NCBI RefSeq assembly: GCF_000526335.1
Contig: NZ_JAFW01000001.1
Coordinates: forward strand, 1,364,001 to 1,428,000
Direction of reading: 5' to 3'
DNA from: Arthrobacter sp. 31Y
GTDB taxonomy: Bacteria > Actinomycetota > Actinomycetes > Actinomycetales > Micrococcaceae
Length of the DNA stretch: 64,000 nucleotides
Shown here: one piece after another, positions 42,864-51,346 of the stretch
Position numbering within the stretch: position 1 is the stretch's first letter
Layout of the letters: each line of letters begins with the position of its first letter
Notes under the pieces: model-generated
Databases searched by the model: none
Seen by the model: the letters and a program-made list of their open reading frames with translations, nothing else
Told to the model about the DNA's origin: nothing
Program-made: the position numbers and the translations under genes

Positions 42864-43800
42864 CGTAGAACACCCAATACTTTGAAGCGATGAAGTTGAT
42901 GGCGGTGAAAGCGCCGATGATGACCAGCAGGAACCAGGCCATCGCTGAGGCGTAGCCCATATCAAACTGACCGAAGCCCTTTTGGTAGAGATACAGGGTG
43001 AAGAACATGGTGGAGTCGGACGGGCCGCCGTTGCCGCCGGAGACGATGAACGCCTGCGTGAACGACTGGAATGAACCGATGATCTGAAGCACCAGGTTGA
43101 AGAAGATGATGGGGCTCAGCATGGGCAGGGTGATCCGCCAGAACTGCTGCAATGTGGTTGCGCCGTCTACCTTGGCTGCCTCGTAGTACATCACGGGGAT
43201 CTGGCGAAGGCCGGCCAGGAAGATGATCATGGGGCTGCCGAAGGTCCATACGTGCAGCAGGATGATGGAGCCAAGCGCCGTGTTGGGATCCGAGATCCAA
43301 CCAGGTCCCTCAATGCCCACCATCGCCAGAACCTGGTTCACCAGGCCGGTGGTGCCGAAAATCTGCTTCCACAGGATGGCAACAGCCACCGAGCCGCCCA
43401 GCAGGGACGGCAAGTAGAAGATGGAGCGGTAGAACGGAAGGCCGCGCAGCCCCTTGTCCAGGACCAGCGCGATCAGCAGGGCCACACCCAATTGGAGCGG
43501 CACACCCACCAGGACGTACGTGAACGTGACGCGGAGTGAATTGTGGAGGCGGGCATCGCCGAACATGCGGATGAAGTTATCCAGCCCCACCCATTCCGGC
43601 GGCTGCAGGAGGTTGTAGTCCGTGAAGGACAGGTACAAGGACATCAGCATGGGCCCCACGGTGATGGCGACCAGGCCGATCAGCCATGGGAGGAGGAAGA
43701 TGTAGGCGGCTTTGTTGTCGCGGCCGTTCGCCTTCTTCTCTTCTTTGGTCATGGGACCCTTGCGCCGGGTCATCGTTGAGAGTTCGCCTATAGCGCTCAT
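42856..43800 (-). CDS. Carbohydrate ABC transporter permease, MalF type (pair 2)
   Basis: 314 residues from ATG 43800 with GAGGGGG upstream. It has six helices with YIFLLPWLIGLVAITVGPML, EAA loop YYEAAKVDGATTLQQFWRIT and MGYASAMAWFLLVIIGAFTA. First gene of the permease pair. A LacI-type operator at 44000 lies upstream in the divergent gap shared with the hydrolase gene. Confidence 0.93.
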   Translation of the reverse strand: MSAIGELSTMTRRKGPMTKEEKKANGRDNKAAYIFLLPWLIGLVAITVGPMLMSLYLSFTDYNLLQPPEWVGLDNFIRMFGDARLHNSLRVTFTYVLVGVPLQLGVALLIALVLDKGLRGLPFYRSIFYLPSLLGGSVAVAILWKQIFGTTGLVNQVLAMVGIEGPGWISDPNTALGSIILLHVWTFGSPMIIFLAGLRQIPVMYYEAAKVDGATTLQQFWRITLPMLSPIIFFNLVLQIIGSFQSFTQAFIVSGGNGGPSDSTMFFTLYLYQKGFGQFDMGYASAMAWFLLVIIGAFTAINFIASKYWVFYDD

Positions 43801-43999
43801 TGCTTCCCCCTCGCCGGAGCGCGAACGCCTTGCGGCGTCCCCGTGCGTAGTACAGCGGCCATGTGGTCTCCTTTGGTCATCGTGGCCATCCACGGAGTTC
43901 GAGTCTGGTTGGTGCTTGCCGTCCGGGACGCCGCCGATCTACTGGCGCTACCCGTGAGTTGCCAGGATTCGGGTCCGGACGTTCAGCGGCTCCGTATCA

Positions 44000-44015
44000 A
44001 AGTAAACGTTTTCTT
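44000..44015. promoter_or_regulatory. LacI-type operator upstream of permease pair 2
   Basis: AAGTAAACGTTTTCTT shares the ACGTTTTCT right half and central CG with the locus consensus. It is 200 bp before the permease start and 29 bp from the next site. Confidence 0.55.
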
Positions 44016-44043
44016 GACCCTTGTACAGCCTTTTGCTAATTTT

Positions 44044-44061
44044 TGAGAAAGCGTTTTCTTG
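44044..44061. promoter_or_regulatory. LacI-type operator upstream of the hydrolase operon
   Basis: TGAGAAAGCGTTTTCTTG, one mismatch per arm from the consensus, at 44044-44061. Confidence 0.8.
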
Positions 44062-44172
44062 CGAAGCCGCCTGAACTTGATTTTCCACGCTGACGAAGCC
44101 CGGCGTGCGCTGGAGCACACCTTCCGCATCGATAAGGCAGGACACTATTGTTTCCCACCGACTCCGCCTGCC

Positions 44173-45432
44173 ATGACCACCGTTGACATGGCAGCATCCC
44201 CCACCCGACCCAGCGCACTGGCTGGTTACGAGGATTGGCCGGACCAGGCCAAGCACCGGTTCACCGCTGACTCAGTGGAAGCCCGGCACCTGGCCGAAAC
44301 CCTTGGCGTGCCCGCCGTAACGCCGGACCTTGAGTACACAGTGCTCTCCGAATCAGAGCACGACGGCGTCATCACCTCGCATTTGCAGTGGCAGTTGGGG
44401 TTCGGCCCGGCGACGTCCGCCTGGTTCGCGCGACCGGCCGGTGCCACCGCTCCCCTGCCCGGGCTGCTCGCCCTCCACTGCCATGGCGGGATCAAGGCCT
44501 ACGGTGCTGAGCGGCTTGTGCGGCTCCCTCATGATTTTGAGCATCGGGATGCGAAGCATTACGACGGCGGCGCCCCCTCGAGCGACAGGCCCGGCGGTGC
44601 CGCGGGTTCTCCCGCGATGGGGTTGCCACCCCTGGATATCAGGGCAAAGCTCTATGGCGGCCGGGCCCTCGCCACCTGTCTGGCCCAACAAGGCTTCGCC
44701 GTTCTTGCGCACGACACCTTCATGTGGGGCAGCCGCCGCTTCGGGCTCGATCCCCTTCCTTGTCGGACCGCCAACGCCGTCGACGGCCTGCAGGCACTGC
44801 GGCGGGAGGCCGGCGTCGAACTCTCCGCGGCGGAACAGTACGACGCAGCCGCGGCCGCACACGAGGAAACTGTGGCGAAAGCCGCAACACTGTTGGGTAC
44901 CAGCGTTGCCGGGACCGTCGCCCATGACGACCTCGCGGCCTTGGGCGTCCTCGCGTCCCTGCCGGGCGTGGATGCTGATCGGCTCGGTTGCCTTGGGTTC
45001 TCCGGCGGCGGCGGACGGGCAATGGTGCTCGGTGCCCTGAGCCCGCTGATCCGCAGCTACGTGGTCACGTGCATGATGACCACGTTCGAAGCACTCCTGC
45101 CCGCATACCTGGACGCGCACTCCTGGTTACTGCACTCCCCAGGCCTCGCCAGCTTGGGCGACTGGCCGGACCTCGCCGTCCGTTCCACTGCCGAAAGGGT
45201 GCTGGTCCAGTACGCCCTGGCTGACCTCCTCTTCCCGGAACAGGGCATGCGCGACGCCCACCAGCATCTGCTGAAGGGCATGCCCGCACGCTACACCGGC
45301 AGTTTTTGGCAGGAACCCCACGTCTTCACCCAGGCCATGCAGGACGAGGCCGCCGCGTTCCTCGCATCCGCGCTGCAGCCCAGGCAAGCAACCACCACCC
45401 ACGCACCTGATCCCGCTAGGACAGCCTCATGA
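44173..45432 (+). CDS. Alpha/beta-hydrolase (acetyl-esterase / dienelactone-hydrolase-like)
   Basis: About 419 residues from ATG 44173. The start is uncertain: no good ribosome-binding site is seen and in-frame TTG codons lie as far up as 44059, inside the operator. Landmarks are LLALHCHGGIKAYG (oxyanion region), nucleophile Ser in GCLGFSGGGGRAM and a C-terminal EPHVFT as candidate His. It is a large serine hydrolase acting in the cytoplasm. It is the first gene of a three-gene plus-strand operon and, with the AXE1 gene at 24696, gives the locus two esterase-like enzymes, each paired with a Gfo/Idh-DUF6807 gene. Confidence 0.75.
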   Translation: MTTVDMAASPTRPSALAGYEDWPDQAKHRFTADSVEARHLAETLGVPAVTPDLEYTVLSESEHDGVITSHLQWQLGFGPATSAWFARPAGATAPLPGLLALHCHGGIKAYGAERLVRLPHDFEHRDAKHYDGGAPSSDRPGGAAGSPAMGLPPLDIRAKLYGGRALATCLAQQGFAVLAHDTFMWGSRRFGLDPLPCRTANAVDGLQALRREAGVELSAAEQYDAAAAAHEETVAKAATLLGTSVAGTVAHDDLAALGVLASLPGVDADRLGCLGFSGGGGRAMVLGALSPLIRSYVVTCMMTTFEALLPAYLDAHSWLLHSPGLASLGDWPDLAVRSTAERVLVQYALADLLFPEQGMRDAHQHLLKGMPARYTGSFWQEPHVFTQAMQDEAAAFLASALQPRQATTTHAPDPARTAS

Positions 45433-47531
45433 CACAAACCTCAACCGACACCACAACGGAGGGCATCGCCCGGCTCCCGCGCATTGCGCTGGTGGGCGTG
45501 CACGGTTTCGGCGAACGGCACTTGGCCAACCTTGGACGGCTGAGTGCCAACGGCGCCCTGGAGTTGGTGGCCGTCGCCGATCCCCAACCCCCGTCAGACG
45601 GAACGCTGGGCCCGAAGGTGAGTGTCTTCGCTTCCCTTGACGAGCTCCTGGCTGCAGGAACCGCCCCAGACGTGGTCATCATCTCCACCCCCATCCAAAC
45701 GCACGCGCCACTTGCCATCGCCGCCCTCAACGCAGGGGCCAACGTGTATCTGGAAAAGCCGCCTGTGGCTTCCATGGCGCAATTCGAGGAAGTCATGGCC
45801 GCAGCGGCGAGCGCCGGCCGCCTGGTGCAGGTGGGTTTTCAAAGCCTGGGTTCAGAGGCCCTGCCTGCGATCGAAGCCTTGGTGGCTTCCGGCGGGATCG
45901 GCGAGGTCCGAGGTATCAGCGCCACCGGACTGTGGCTGCGGAGCAAGGCGTACTTCAAGCGCTCACGCTGGGCCGGTAAGCGGAGCCTCAACGGGACCGA
46001 CGTGGTGGACGGGGTGGCCACCAACGCCTTGGCCCACGCCGTGGCAACGGGTCTGCGGCTCGCTGGTGCGCGGACTGTGGCGGACGTTGAATCCGTGGAG
46101 ACGGACCTTTACCGGGCTAACGATACCGAGAGCGATGACACCTCCGTGGTGCGGGTCCGGATCACGGAGGGCACAGGATTTGGCGGAAGCACTGGATTTG
46201 GCGGCAGCACTGGGTTTGGGGGAAGCACCGTGCTGACGTGCGCCCTGACCCTGTGTGCGCCCGTGCAGTCCGCGCCGTCGGTCACCATTTACGGGACCCT
46301 CGGGCAGCTCACGCTCTTCTACACGGAGGACCGCCTGGAGATCACTTCTCCTCAGGGCACCCGGACGGAGACCTTTGGACGGATCGACCTTCTGGAGAAC
46401 CTGCTGGCCGCCTGCACGGAGGAGGATCTCCTCAGCCCGCTGTCCGGTTCGGGTGCCTACGTCTCTGTACTGGAGGCCATCCGTACAGCAGACTCGCCCC
46501 GGCAGATCCATCCGGAATTCATCTCCTGGGAAGGCGAAGGAGATAACGCCCACCCCGTGGTCAACGGCGTCGAATCGTTGGTCCGCCGGGCAGCTCTGGG
46601 CCAAGCCACCTTCGCTGAGCTCGGAGCGCCCTGGACTGCCTCCGCCGGGACATCCTTGTCTGTCAACGGCATCCCTGTCGCCACGCTTCAGGACGGAACC
46701 CACATCCGGCCTTCCTCATCCCCGCGCCCGTACCTTCACCCCGTTCGAACGCTCTCCGGCACAGTGGTCACCGATCACGTCCCGGAAGACCACGTGTGGC
46801 ACCTGGGAGCGGGCGTCGCACTCCAGGACGTTGACGGCATCAACTTCTGGGGAGGCCGAACCTACACCCGTGACGCCGGCGCCTACATCTGGCGCGAGGA
46901 CCACAGCAGCATCGTCACGGAGTCCGTGGACCACAGCGACGGACTCAGGCGCGAACAGCTGAGCTGGCTCGGCCCCGACCGCACACCCATACTCCGCGAA
47001 CAGCGCGAGTGGCGCTGGGCCGCCGTCGGGAATTCAACCTGGAAACTGACGCTGGACTTCCAGCTGGAGTCCGCCACTGGGCAGCCGGTGCTGCTGGGCA
47101 GCCCCGGTTCCAACGGGCGTCCGCAGGGTGGTTACGGCGGCTTCTTCTGGCGGCTACCGAAAGTTGGCGACGCGACTATTTGGACCCCGGACGCGCGTGG
47201 CGAGGACGCCGTGCACGGTACCGCGGCGCCATGGCTTGCTTGGTCTGGGACGTTCGACGCCGGGACAGCCAGCGCCGCCCAACTCACCGGCGACCCCGGG
47301 CTGGGACACCCGGCAACGCTCGTGTTCCTTGCCTCACCGCAGGCACCGGACCCGTGGTTCGTGCGGCACTCGGGGTACCCCGGGGTTGGGCTGTCCTTGG
47401 CCTGGGACACCCCGGTGACCACCGAACCAGGCCGCCCTGTCCACAGGACCGTCACCGTCCTCATCACGGACGGCTTCCTGGCAACACAAGACATTGAACA
47501 ACTCATCACAACCTTGGGGGAACCGGCATGA
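45429..47531 (+). CDS. Gfo/Idh/MocA oxidoreductase fused to DUF6807 (copy 2)
   Basis: 700 residues, ATGA-coupled to the hydrolase gene. The layout is that of copy 1 at 25983: GVHGFG near 24-29, VYLEKPPVASM near 109, SRWAGKRSLNGTDVVDGVAT, then the DUF6807 domain from about 425 (SPRPYLHPV, DHVWHLGAGVALQDVDGINF, GGFFWRLPK). It differs by an insertion of three GFGGST repeats near residues 250-267, absent from copy 1. Substrate unknown. The next gene overlaps by 4 nt. Confidence 0.85.
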   Translation: MTQTSTDTTTEGIARLPRIALVGVHGFGERHLANLGRLSANGALELVAVADPQPPSDGTLGPKVSVFASLDELLAAGTAPDVVIISTPIQTHAPLAIAALNAGANVYLEKPPVASMAQFEEVMAAAASAGRLVQVGFQSLGSEALPAIEALVASGGIGEVRGISATGLWLRSKAYFKRSRWAGKRSLNGTDVVDGVATNALAHAVATGLRLAGARTVADVESVETDLYRANDTESDDTSVVRVRITEGTGFGGSTGFGGSTGFGGSTVLTCALTLCAPVQSAPSVTIYGTLGQLTLFYTEDRLEITSPQGTRTETFGRIDLLENLLAACTEEDLLSPLSGSGAYVSVLEAIRTADSPRQIHPEFISWEGEGDNAHPVVNGVESLVRRAALGQATFAELGAPWTASAGTSLSVNGIPVATLQDGTHIRPSSSPRPYLHPVRTLSGTVVTDHVPEDHVWHLGAGVALQDVDGINFWGGRTYTRDAGAYIWREDHSSIVTESVDHSDGLRREQLSWLGPDRTPILREQREWRWAAVGNSTWKLTLDFQLESATGQPVLLGSPGSNGRPQGGYGGFFWRLPKVGDATIWTPDARGEDAVHGTAAPWLAWSGTFDAGTASAAQLTGDPGLGHPATLVFLASPQAPDPWFVRHSGYPGVGLSLAWDTPVTTEPGRPVHRTVTVLITDGFLATQDIEQLITTLGEPA
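46176..46229 (+). repeat. Three in-frame 18-bp tandem repeats (GFGGST) inside Gfo/Idh-DUF6807 copy 2
   Basis: Units at 46176, 46194 and 46212, each 18 bp, encode GFGGSTGFGGSTGFGGST. Unit 1 and unit 2 differ at one base, and unit 3 at three. The paralogue has no such segment at the same place. Confidence 0.92.
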
Positions 47532-48637
47532 CCACGCCAACTCAATTCACGCCAGCTCCTGCCGCAGTCGCAGCGGCCGGCAACGTCGCCGACCGCGCAG
47601 TCAAGCGCCAGAGGGTGCTGGACATCATGGACGCTGCGGGTCGCGACTCGCTGTTGCTGACATCCAACACGGCCCTTACCTGGTATTTGGACGGCAGCCG
47701 CGTGCACATCAGCCTGGCCGGCGATCCCATCGCGGCCCTTTTGGTGGACCGTTCCGGTGATCACCTGGTCACGTTCAACAACGAGGCAGGCCGGATCGCA
47801 GCTGAAGAACTCCCGGACGGAGTCAGCCTGGACACCGTTCCGTGGAATGGGCAGTTGCACGCCTTCGCGGCAGGGCTGGCCGTTGACGGAGACCCGTTGG
47901 TTGAAGCGGCGGTGGCCGCCGAACTGCGCGCGGCCCGCCAGCAGCTCCTGCCGGGCGAGACGACCCGCTACGCCCAACTTTCCGCCGACGCGGCCGCCGC
48001 CATGACCGATGTCCTGACTGCTGCGACGCCGGAAACCACGGAATTCCAGCTCGTCTCGGAGCTGGCCGCCCGTATTGTCTCGGTGGGCGCCGAGCCGTTG
48101 GTCCTGCTATGTAACGGTGCTTCGCGGAGCGATTTCCGGCATCCGCTAGCAACGCACTCCCCCATCGGCCGCCGCGCCATGGCAGTGGTGTGCGCCCGCC
48201 GGAACGGCTTGGTTGCCAACGTGACCCGCTGGGTAGCGTTCGACGCCGGCCCTCCCCAGGAGCTCGACGCCGAGGCCCGCATCGCCGCTGTTGAGGCCGA
48301 CATCTTCAGGGCCACGGTTCCCGGGGCCAAGCTCAACGAAATCTTCGCCGAAATCAAACGGGCCTATGCCCGGCACGGCTTCGGCGAGGACCAGTGGACC
48401 CTCCACCACCAAGGAGGGCCAGCCGGATACGCAGGCCGCGATCCCCGTGTCACCGCAGAGGTCACGGATACTGTGGTCCTCAACCAGCCGTTCACGTGGA
48501 ACCCGTCCGCGCCCGGCGTGAAGATCGAGGACACCGTGCTGCTCACGGAATCCGGCGTGCGCGTCTTGACCGTAGACCCCCGTTGGCCGACCACTCAAGT
48601 GGACGGCCGTCGTCGTCCGCTGACGCTTCGCTCGTAA
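47528..48637 (+). CDS. M24-fold (aminopeptidase P / creatinase-like) protein lacking metal ligands
   Basis: 369 residues. An N-terminal creatinase-like domain (RVLDIMDAAGRDSLLLTSNT) precedes a pita-bread domain (VVCARRNGLVANVTRWVAF; LHHQGGPAGYAGRD; WNPSAPGVKIEDTVLLTESG). The expected ligand pattern Asp, Asp, His, Glu, Glu is broken: one Asp is replaced, the second is Asn231, and the fourth is Asn325; Glu333 and a His near 293 remain. It is therefore probably metal-free like creatinase, and not a true peptidase. The third gene of the plus-strand operon, ATGA-coupled to copy 2. Its role in sugar use is unknown. Confidence 0.75.
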   Translation: MTTPTQFTPAPAAVAAAGNVADRAVKRQRVLDIMDAAGRDSLLLTSNTALTWYLDGSRVHISLAGDPIAALLVDRSGDHLVTFNNEAGRIAAEELPDGVSLDTVPWNGQLHAFAAGLAVDGDPLVEAAVAAELRAARQQLLPGETTRYAQLSADAAAAMTDVLTAATPETTEFQLVSELAARIVSVGAEPLVLLCNGASRSDFRHPLATHSPIGRRAMAVVCARRNGLVANVTRWVAFDAGPPQELDAEARIAAVEADIFRATVPGAKLNEIFAEIKRAYARHGFGEDQWTLHHQGGPAGYAGRDPRVTAEVTDTVVLNQPFTWNPSAPGVKIEDTVLLTESGVRVLTVDPRWPTTQVDGRRRPLTLRS

Positions 48638-48645
48638 GCAACCCG

Positions 48646-48685
48646 AAAGGGGCGGGGTCACCGTGATGGTGACCCCGCCCCTTTT
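48646..48685 (+). terminator. Strong intrinsic terminator after the M24-fold gene
   Basis: AAAGGGGCGGGGTCACC (48646-48662) pairs perfectly with GGTGACCCCGCCCCTTTT (from 48668). The stem is 17 bp with a 5-base loop and T-tail. Confidence 0.92.
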
Positions 48686-48695
48686 GTTCGCGCCT

Positions 48696-48763
48696 ACCCA
48701 ACTGAGTAACAGCAAACGTCGCTATGAGCGTTCATAGCGACGTTTGCTGTTACTCAGTTGGGT
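48696..48763. repeat. 68-bp palindrome family B, copy 2
   Basis: ACCCAACTGAGTAACAGCAA on the left is mirrored by TTGCTGTTACTCAGTTGGGT on the right; the inner ACGTCGCTATGA pairs with TCATAGCGACGT. Apart from the central bases the 68 bp is a perfect palindrome. It ends 6 bp before the stop of the convergent dehydrogenase gene. Confidence 0.92.
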
Positions 48764-48768
48764 GTGGG

Positions 48769-50220
48769 TTAGCGGAGGGTGAGCACGCCGTCCACGCGCC
48801 GGGGAATGCCCAGCGGGTTGGCGTCGTGCAAGGCCGGGTGCAGGACAGTCTCCGGGGCATCTTGGTACGCCACGGGACGCTGGAAGCGGCGTACCGCTGT
48901 GGCGCCCACGGAGGTGAACAGCGACGTCGTGGCCGGGTACGGACCACCGTGCTGCTGTGCCCAGTTCACGGCCACACCGGTGGGCCAGCCGTCGAAGAGG
49001 ACGCGGCCGGCAAGGCCACTGAGCTGCTCCACGAGGGCGGAAACGTCCTCGCCCGGCTGTGCGTGCACCGTGCCCGTCAGGCTGCCAGGGACCCTCGCCA
49101 GGGCTGCGGACAGTTCTTCCTGGTTGGCGTATTCAATGAGCAGCGTGGTGGGGCCGAAGCACTCCTCCAGCAGCTCCTCGGGGCGTTCCAGCACGTTGGC
49201 CGCACTCGTTGAGAAGACCACAGGCGCGGCGCCGTCGGCCAGGCTGTTCTGCTGCACCGTGCCACTGACGACGGCGACACCCGGCTGGTCTGCGACGTTA
49301 CGGAGTCCGTCCGGGTAGGCCTCGGCGATCCGCTCGGTGAGCATGGCAGCGGTTGGCTTGTCCTTGCTGGCCTCGGCCAGGTGGGATGCGAAGTCCGTGC
49401 CCGCCGGGATGAAGACGAGTCCTGGTTTGGTGCAGAACTGTCCGGCACCCATGGTGAACGAGCCGGCCAGGCCCGCGGCGAGTTGCTGTCCACGTTCCGC
49501 GAGTGCGTCCGCCGTGATCACCACGGGGTTCAGGCTGCCCAGCTCGCCGTAGAACGGGATGGGCTCCGGCCGAGAGGATGCGAGGTCGAACAACGCCCGC
49601 CCACCCGGGATGGAGCCGGTAAAGCCGACGGCCTTGATGGCGGGATCCTGAACCAGTGCGGTGCCGGCCTCGCGGCCGCTGACCAAGGCGAAGATCCCGT
49701 CCGGTGCCCCGGCTTTGGCAAGAGCTTCGGCAACGATCTCGGCGGTCCGCTCAGAAAGCCGGATGTGTCCCGAGTGCGCCTTGACGATCACCGGGCAGCC
49801 CACGGCCAGCGCGGACGCAGTGTCGCCGCCTGCCACGGAGAAAGCGAACGGGAAGTTCGACGCCGAGAACACCGCTACCGGGCCGATCGGACGCAGGATG
49901 CGGCGAAGGTCAGGCTTGGGCGGAGTGGACGAAGGGTCAGCGTGGTCGATCACGGCCTCAAGGTACGAGCCCTCCGTGATCACGTTCGCGAAAAGGCGCA
50001 ACTGCCCGCTGGTCCTCGCCACCTCCCCTGTGAGCCGGACGGTGCCAAGGCTGGTTTCGGAATCGGCGATGGCCACCAGTTCGGTGACGTTGGCGTCCAG
50101 GGCATCGGCGACGGCGTTCAGCCAGGCGGCGCGCTCGGCGTCGGAAGCCGTTGCGGTAACCTTTGCGGCTTCCGTGGCTGCGGCGGTGATGGCTGTCAGG
50201 TCAAGAGTTGCTGTACTCAA
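48769..50220 (-). CDS. Aldehyde dehydrogenase, 2,5-dioxovalerate (2-oxoglutarate semialdehyde) type
   Basis: 483 residues from a TTG at 50220 with AAAGGAAA upstream; longer frames overlap the previous gene. Catalytic Cys263 is in GAGQFCTKPG, general-base Glu226 in IPFYGELGSLNP and Asn122 in SASNFPFAFS. The sequence style fits the NADP-linked semialdehyde dehydrogenases that finish oxidative sugar-acid pathways. The gene is next to a KdgD-type dehydratase whose product would be its substrate. It is the last gene of a five-gene minus-strand operon. Confidence 0.88.
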   Translation of the reverse strand: MSTATLDLTAITAAATEAAKVTATASDAERAAWLNAVADALDANVTELVAIADSETSLGTVRLTGEVARTSGQLRLFANVITEGSYLEAVIDHADPSSTPPKPDLRRILRPIGPVAVFSASNFPFAFSVAGGDTASALAVGCPVIVKAHSGHIRLSERTAEIVAEALAKAGAPDGIFALVSGREAGTALVQDPAIKAVGFTGSIPGGRALFDLASSRPEPIPFYGELGSLNPVVITADALAERGQQLAAGLAGSFTMGAGQFCTKPGLVFIPAGTDFASHLAEASKDKPTAAMLTERIAEAYPDGLRNVADQPGVAVVSGTVQQNSLADGAAPVVFSTSAANVLERPEELLEECFGPTTLLIEYANQEELSAALARVPGSLTGTVHAQPGEDVSALVEQLSGLAGRVLFDGWPTGVAVNWAQQHGGPYPATTSLFTSVGATAVRRFQRPVAYQDAPETVLHPALHDANPLGIPRRVDGVLTLR

Positions 50221-51346
50221 TGCGGTTTCCTTTACTCTCAAGGGCGGAGCTGGGTGGGGCCGTCTCATTTGTATTGGGCTTCGCGCCGAAGTCGAAGCCA
50301 AGCCCGGGAAGGCCGGCGGAGCTCAGCCTGCTGTTGCTGATCCGGACCGGGGAGGGGCTGGCCAGGATGCCGAGCTGCTCGAAGGAAGCGTCTTCCACGT
50401 CCTCCACGCTCACGGCCTCGGCCAGGGTGAGGGCCAGCTGTCCGGAGAGTTCCGGGAGCAGGTGCGGCGCCACCCGGATGCTGTTGGCGCGGGCCAACTC
50501 AACGATCCTGCGGAACGGCGTAATGCCGCCCACTCGGACAATGTTGGGCTGGATGATGTCCACGGCTTCTGCTTCGATGAAGTCGCGGAAGCGGTAGATG
50601 GTGTGGACGTTCTCGCCCAGGGCAATGGGCACCGGCGACTGCTTGCGCAGGCGGCGGTACGCCCAGAGGTCGTCGGCGCGGAGGGGTTCCTCGAGCCATT
50701 CCAGTCCGTACTCCCCCAAAACATCCAAGGCACGGAACGTATGGGCAAGGTCCCATCGCTGGTTGGCGTCGATCATGAGCAGCCTGTCCGGGCCGATCAC
50801 TGCCCTGACGGCGGCGACGCGCTCGGCGTCTTCCCGGAGCTCGGGCTTGCCCACCTTGATCTTCACCGCGTTGTGTCCCGCAGCCACCCATCGCTGGGCT
50901 TGCTCCACCAGCTGCTCCAGGGGGTAGTGCAGGTTCACGCCGGAGCCATACACCTCCACGGATTCCTGGCGTTGACCCAGGAGTCCCGTGACGGACGTGC
51001 CCGCCTGCTTGGCCTTCAAGTCCCAGAGGGCAAGGTCAACTCCGGCCATCGCGATGGTGGTTAGTCCTCCCCCGCCGGCCTCGTGCAGCCGTTTCCACAG
51101 CTGGTCCCACACGATTTCCGGGTTGGCTTCCAGCCCGGCCACAAAAGGAGCGATGTCGTATTCCAGCAGGGCTTTGACCGCCTGGGGACCAATGGTGGGG
51201 GTCCACGAGAAACCGTGGCCCGTGCCGCCGTCGTCGGTGGTTAGTTCGGTGACGATCACGTGGTTCTCAGGCGCCTCGGCACCCCAGCTGCGCAGCAGCG
51301 GCACCGTGATCAGCCGGGTAGTGAGGCCCGTAATGCGGGCGGGCAT
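50201..51346 (-). CDS. Enolase-superfamily (mandelate racemase / muconate lactonising type) sugar-acid dehydratase
   Basis: 381 residues. Catalytic KxK is Lys162 and Lys164 in AVKIKVGKP. Metal ligands are Asp193 (MIDAN), Glu219 or Glu220 (LEEPL) and Glu245 (ALGEN); His295 (APHLLPEL) sits where the mandelate racemase His lies. The Asp normally paired with that His appears as Asn268 (QPNIVRVGG). Substrate inferred to be a hexaric or aldonic acid from the neighbours. The start overlaps the previous stop by 1 nt (TGATG), and its C-terminus overlaps the dehydrogenase start by 20 nt. Confidence 0.82.
   Translation of the reverse strand: MPARITGLTTRLITVPLLRSWGAEAPENHVIVTELTTDDGGTGHGFSWTPTIGPQAVKALLEYDIAPFVAGLEANPEIVWDQLWKRLHEAGGGGLTTIAMAGVDLALWDLKAKQAGTSVTGLLGQRQESVEVYGSGVNLHYPLEQLVEQAQRWVAAGHNAVKIKVGKPELREDAERVAAVRAVIGPDRLLMIDANQRWDLAHTFRALDVLGEYGLEWLEEPLRADDLWAYRRLRKQSPVPIALGENVHTIYRFRDFIEAEAVDIIQPNIVRVGGITPFRRIVELARANSIRVAPHLLPELSGQLALTLAEAVSVEDVEDASFEQLGILASPSPVRISNSRLSSAGLPGLGFDFGAKPNTNETAPPSSALESKGNRIEYSNS

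Larger units (their letters stand above)
43801..44172. other. Divergent intergenic region (372 bp) with two operators
   Basis: No gene is supported here apart from possible upstream starts of the hydrolase. It contains the operator-like sites at 44000-44015 and 44044-44061, and it must hold the promoters for the permease pair (minus) and the hydrolase operon (plus). Nothing else was recognised. Confidence 0.7.

Noticed and set aside
48646..48763. Terminator plus B2 as one large attenuator or riboswitch
   Set aside because: It lies after the M24-fold stop and before a convergent gene stop, so it has no downstream gene to control.
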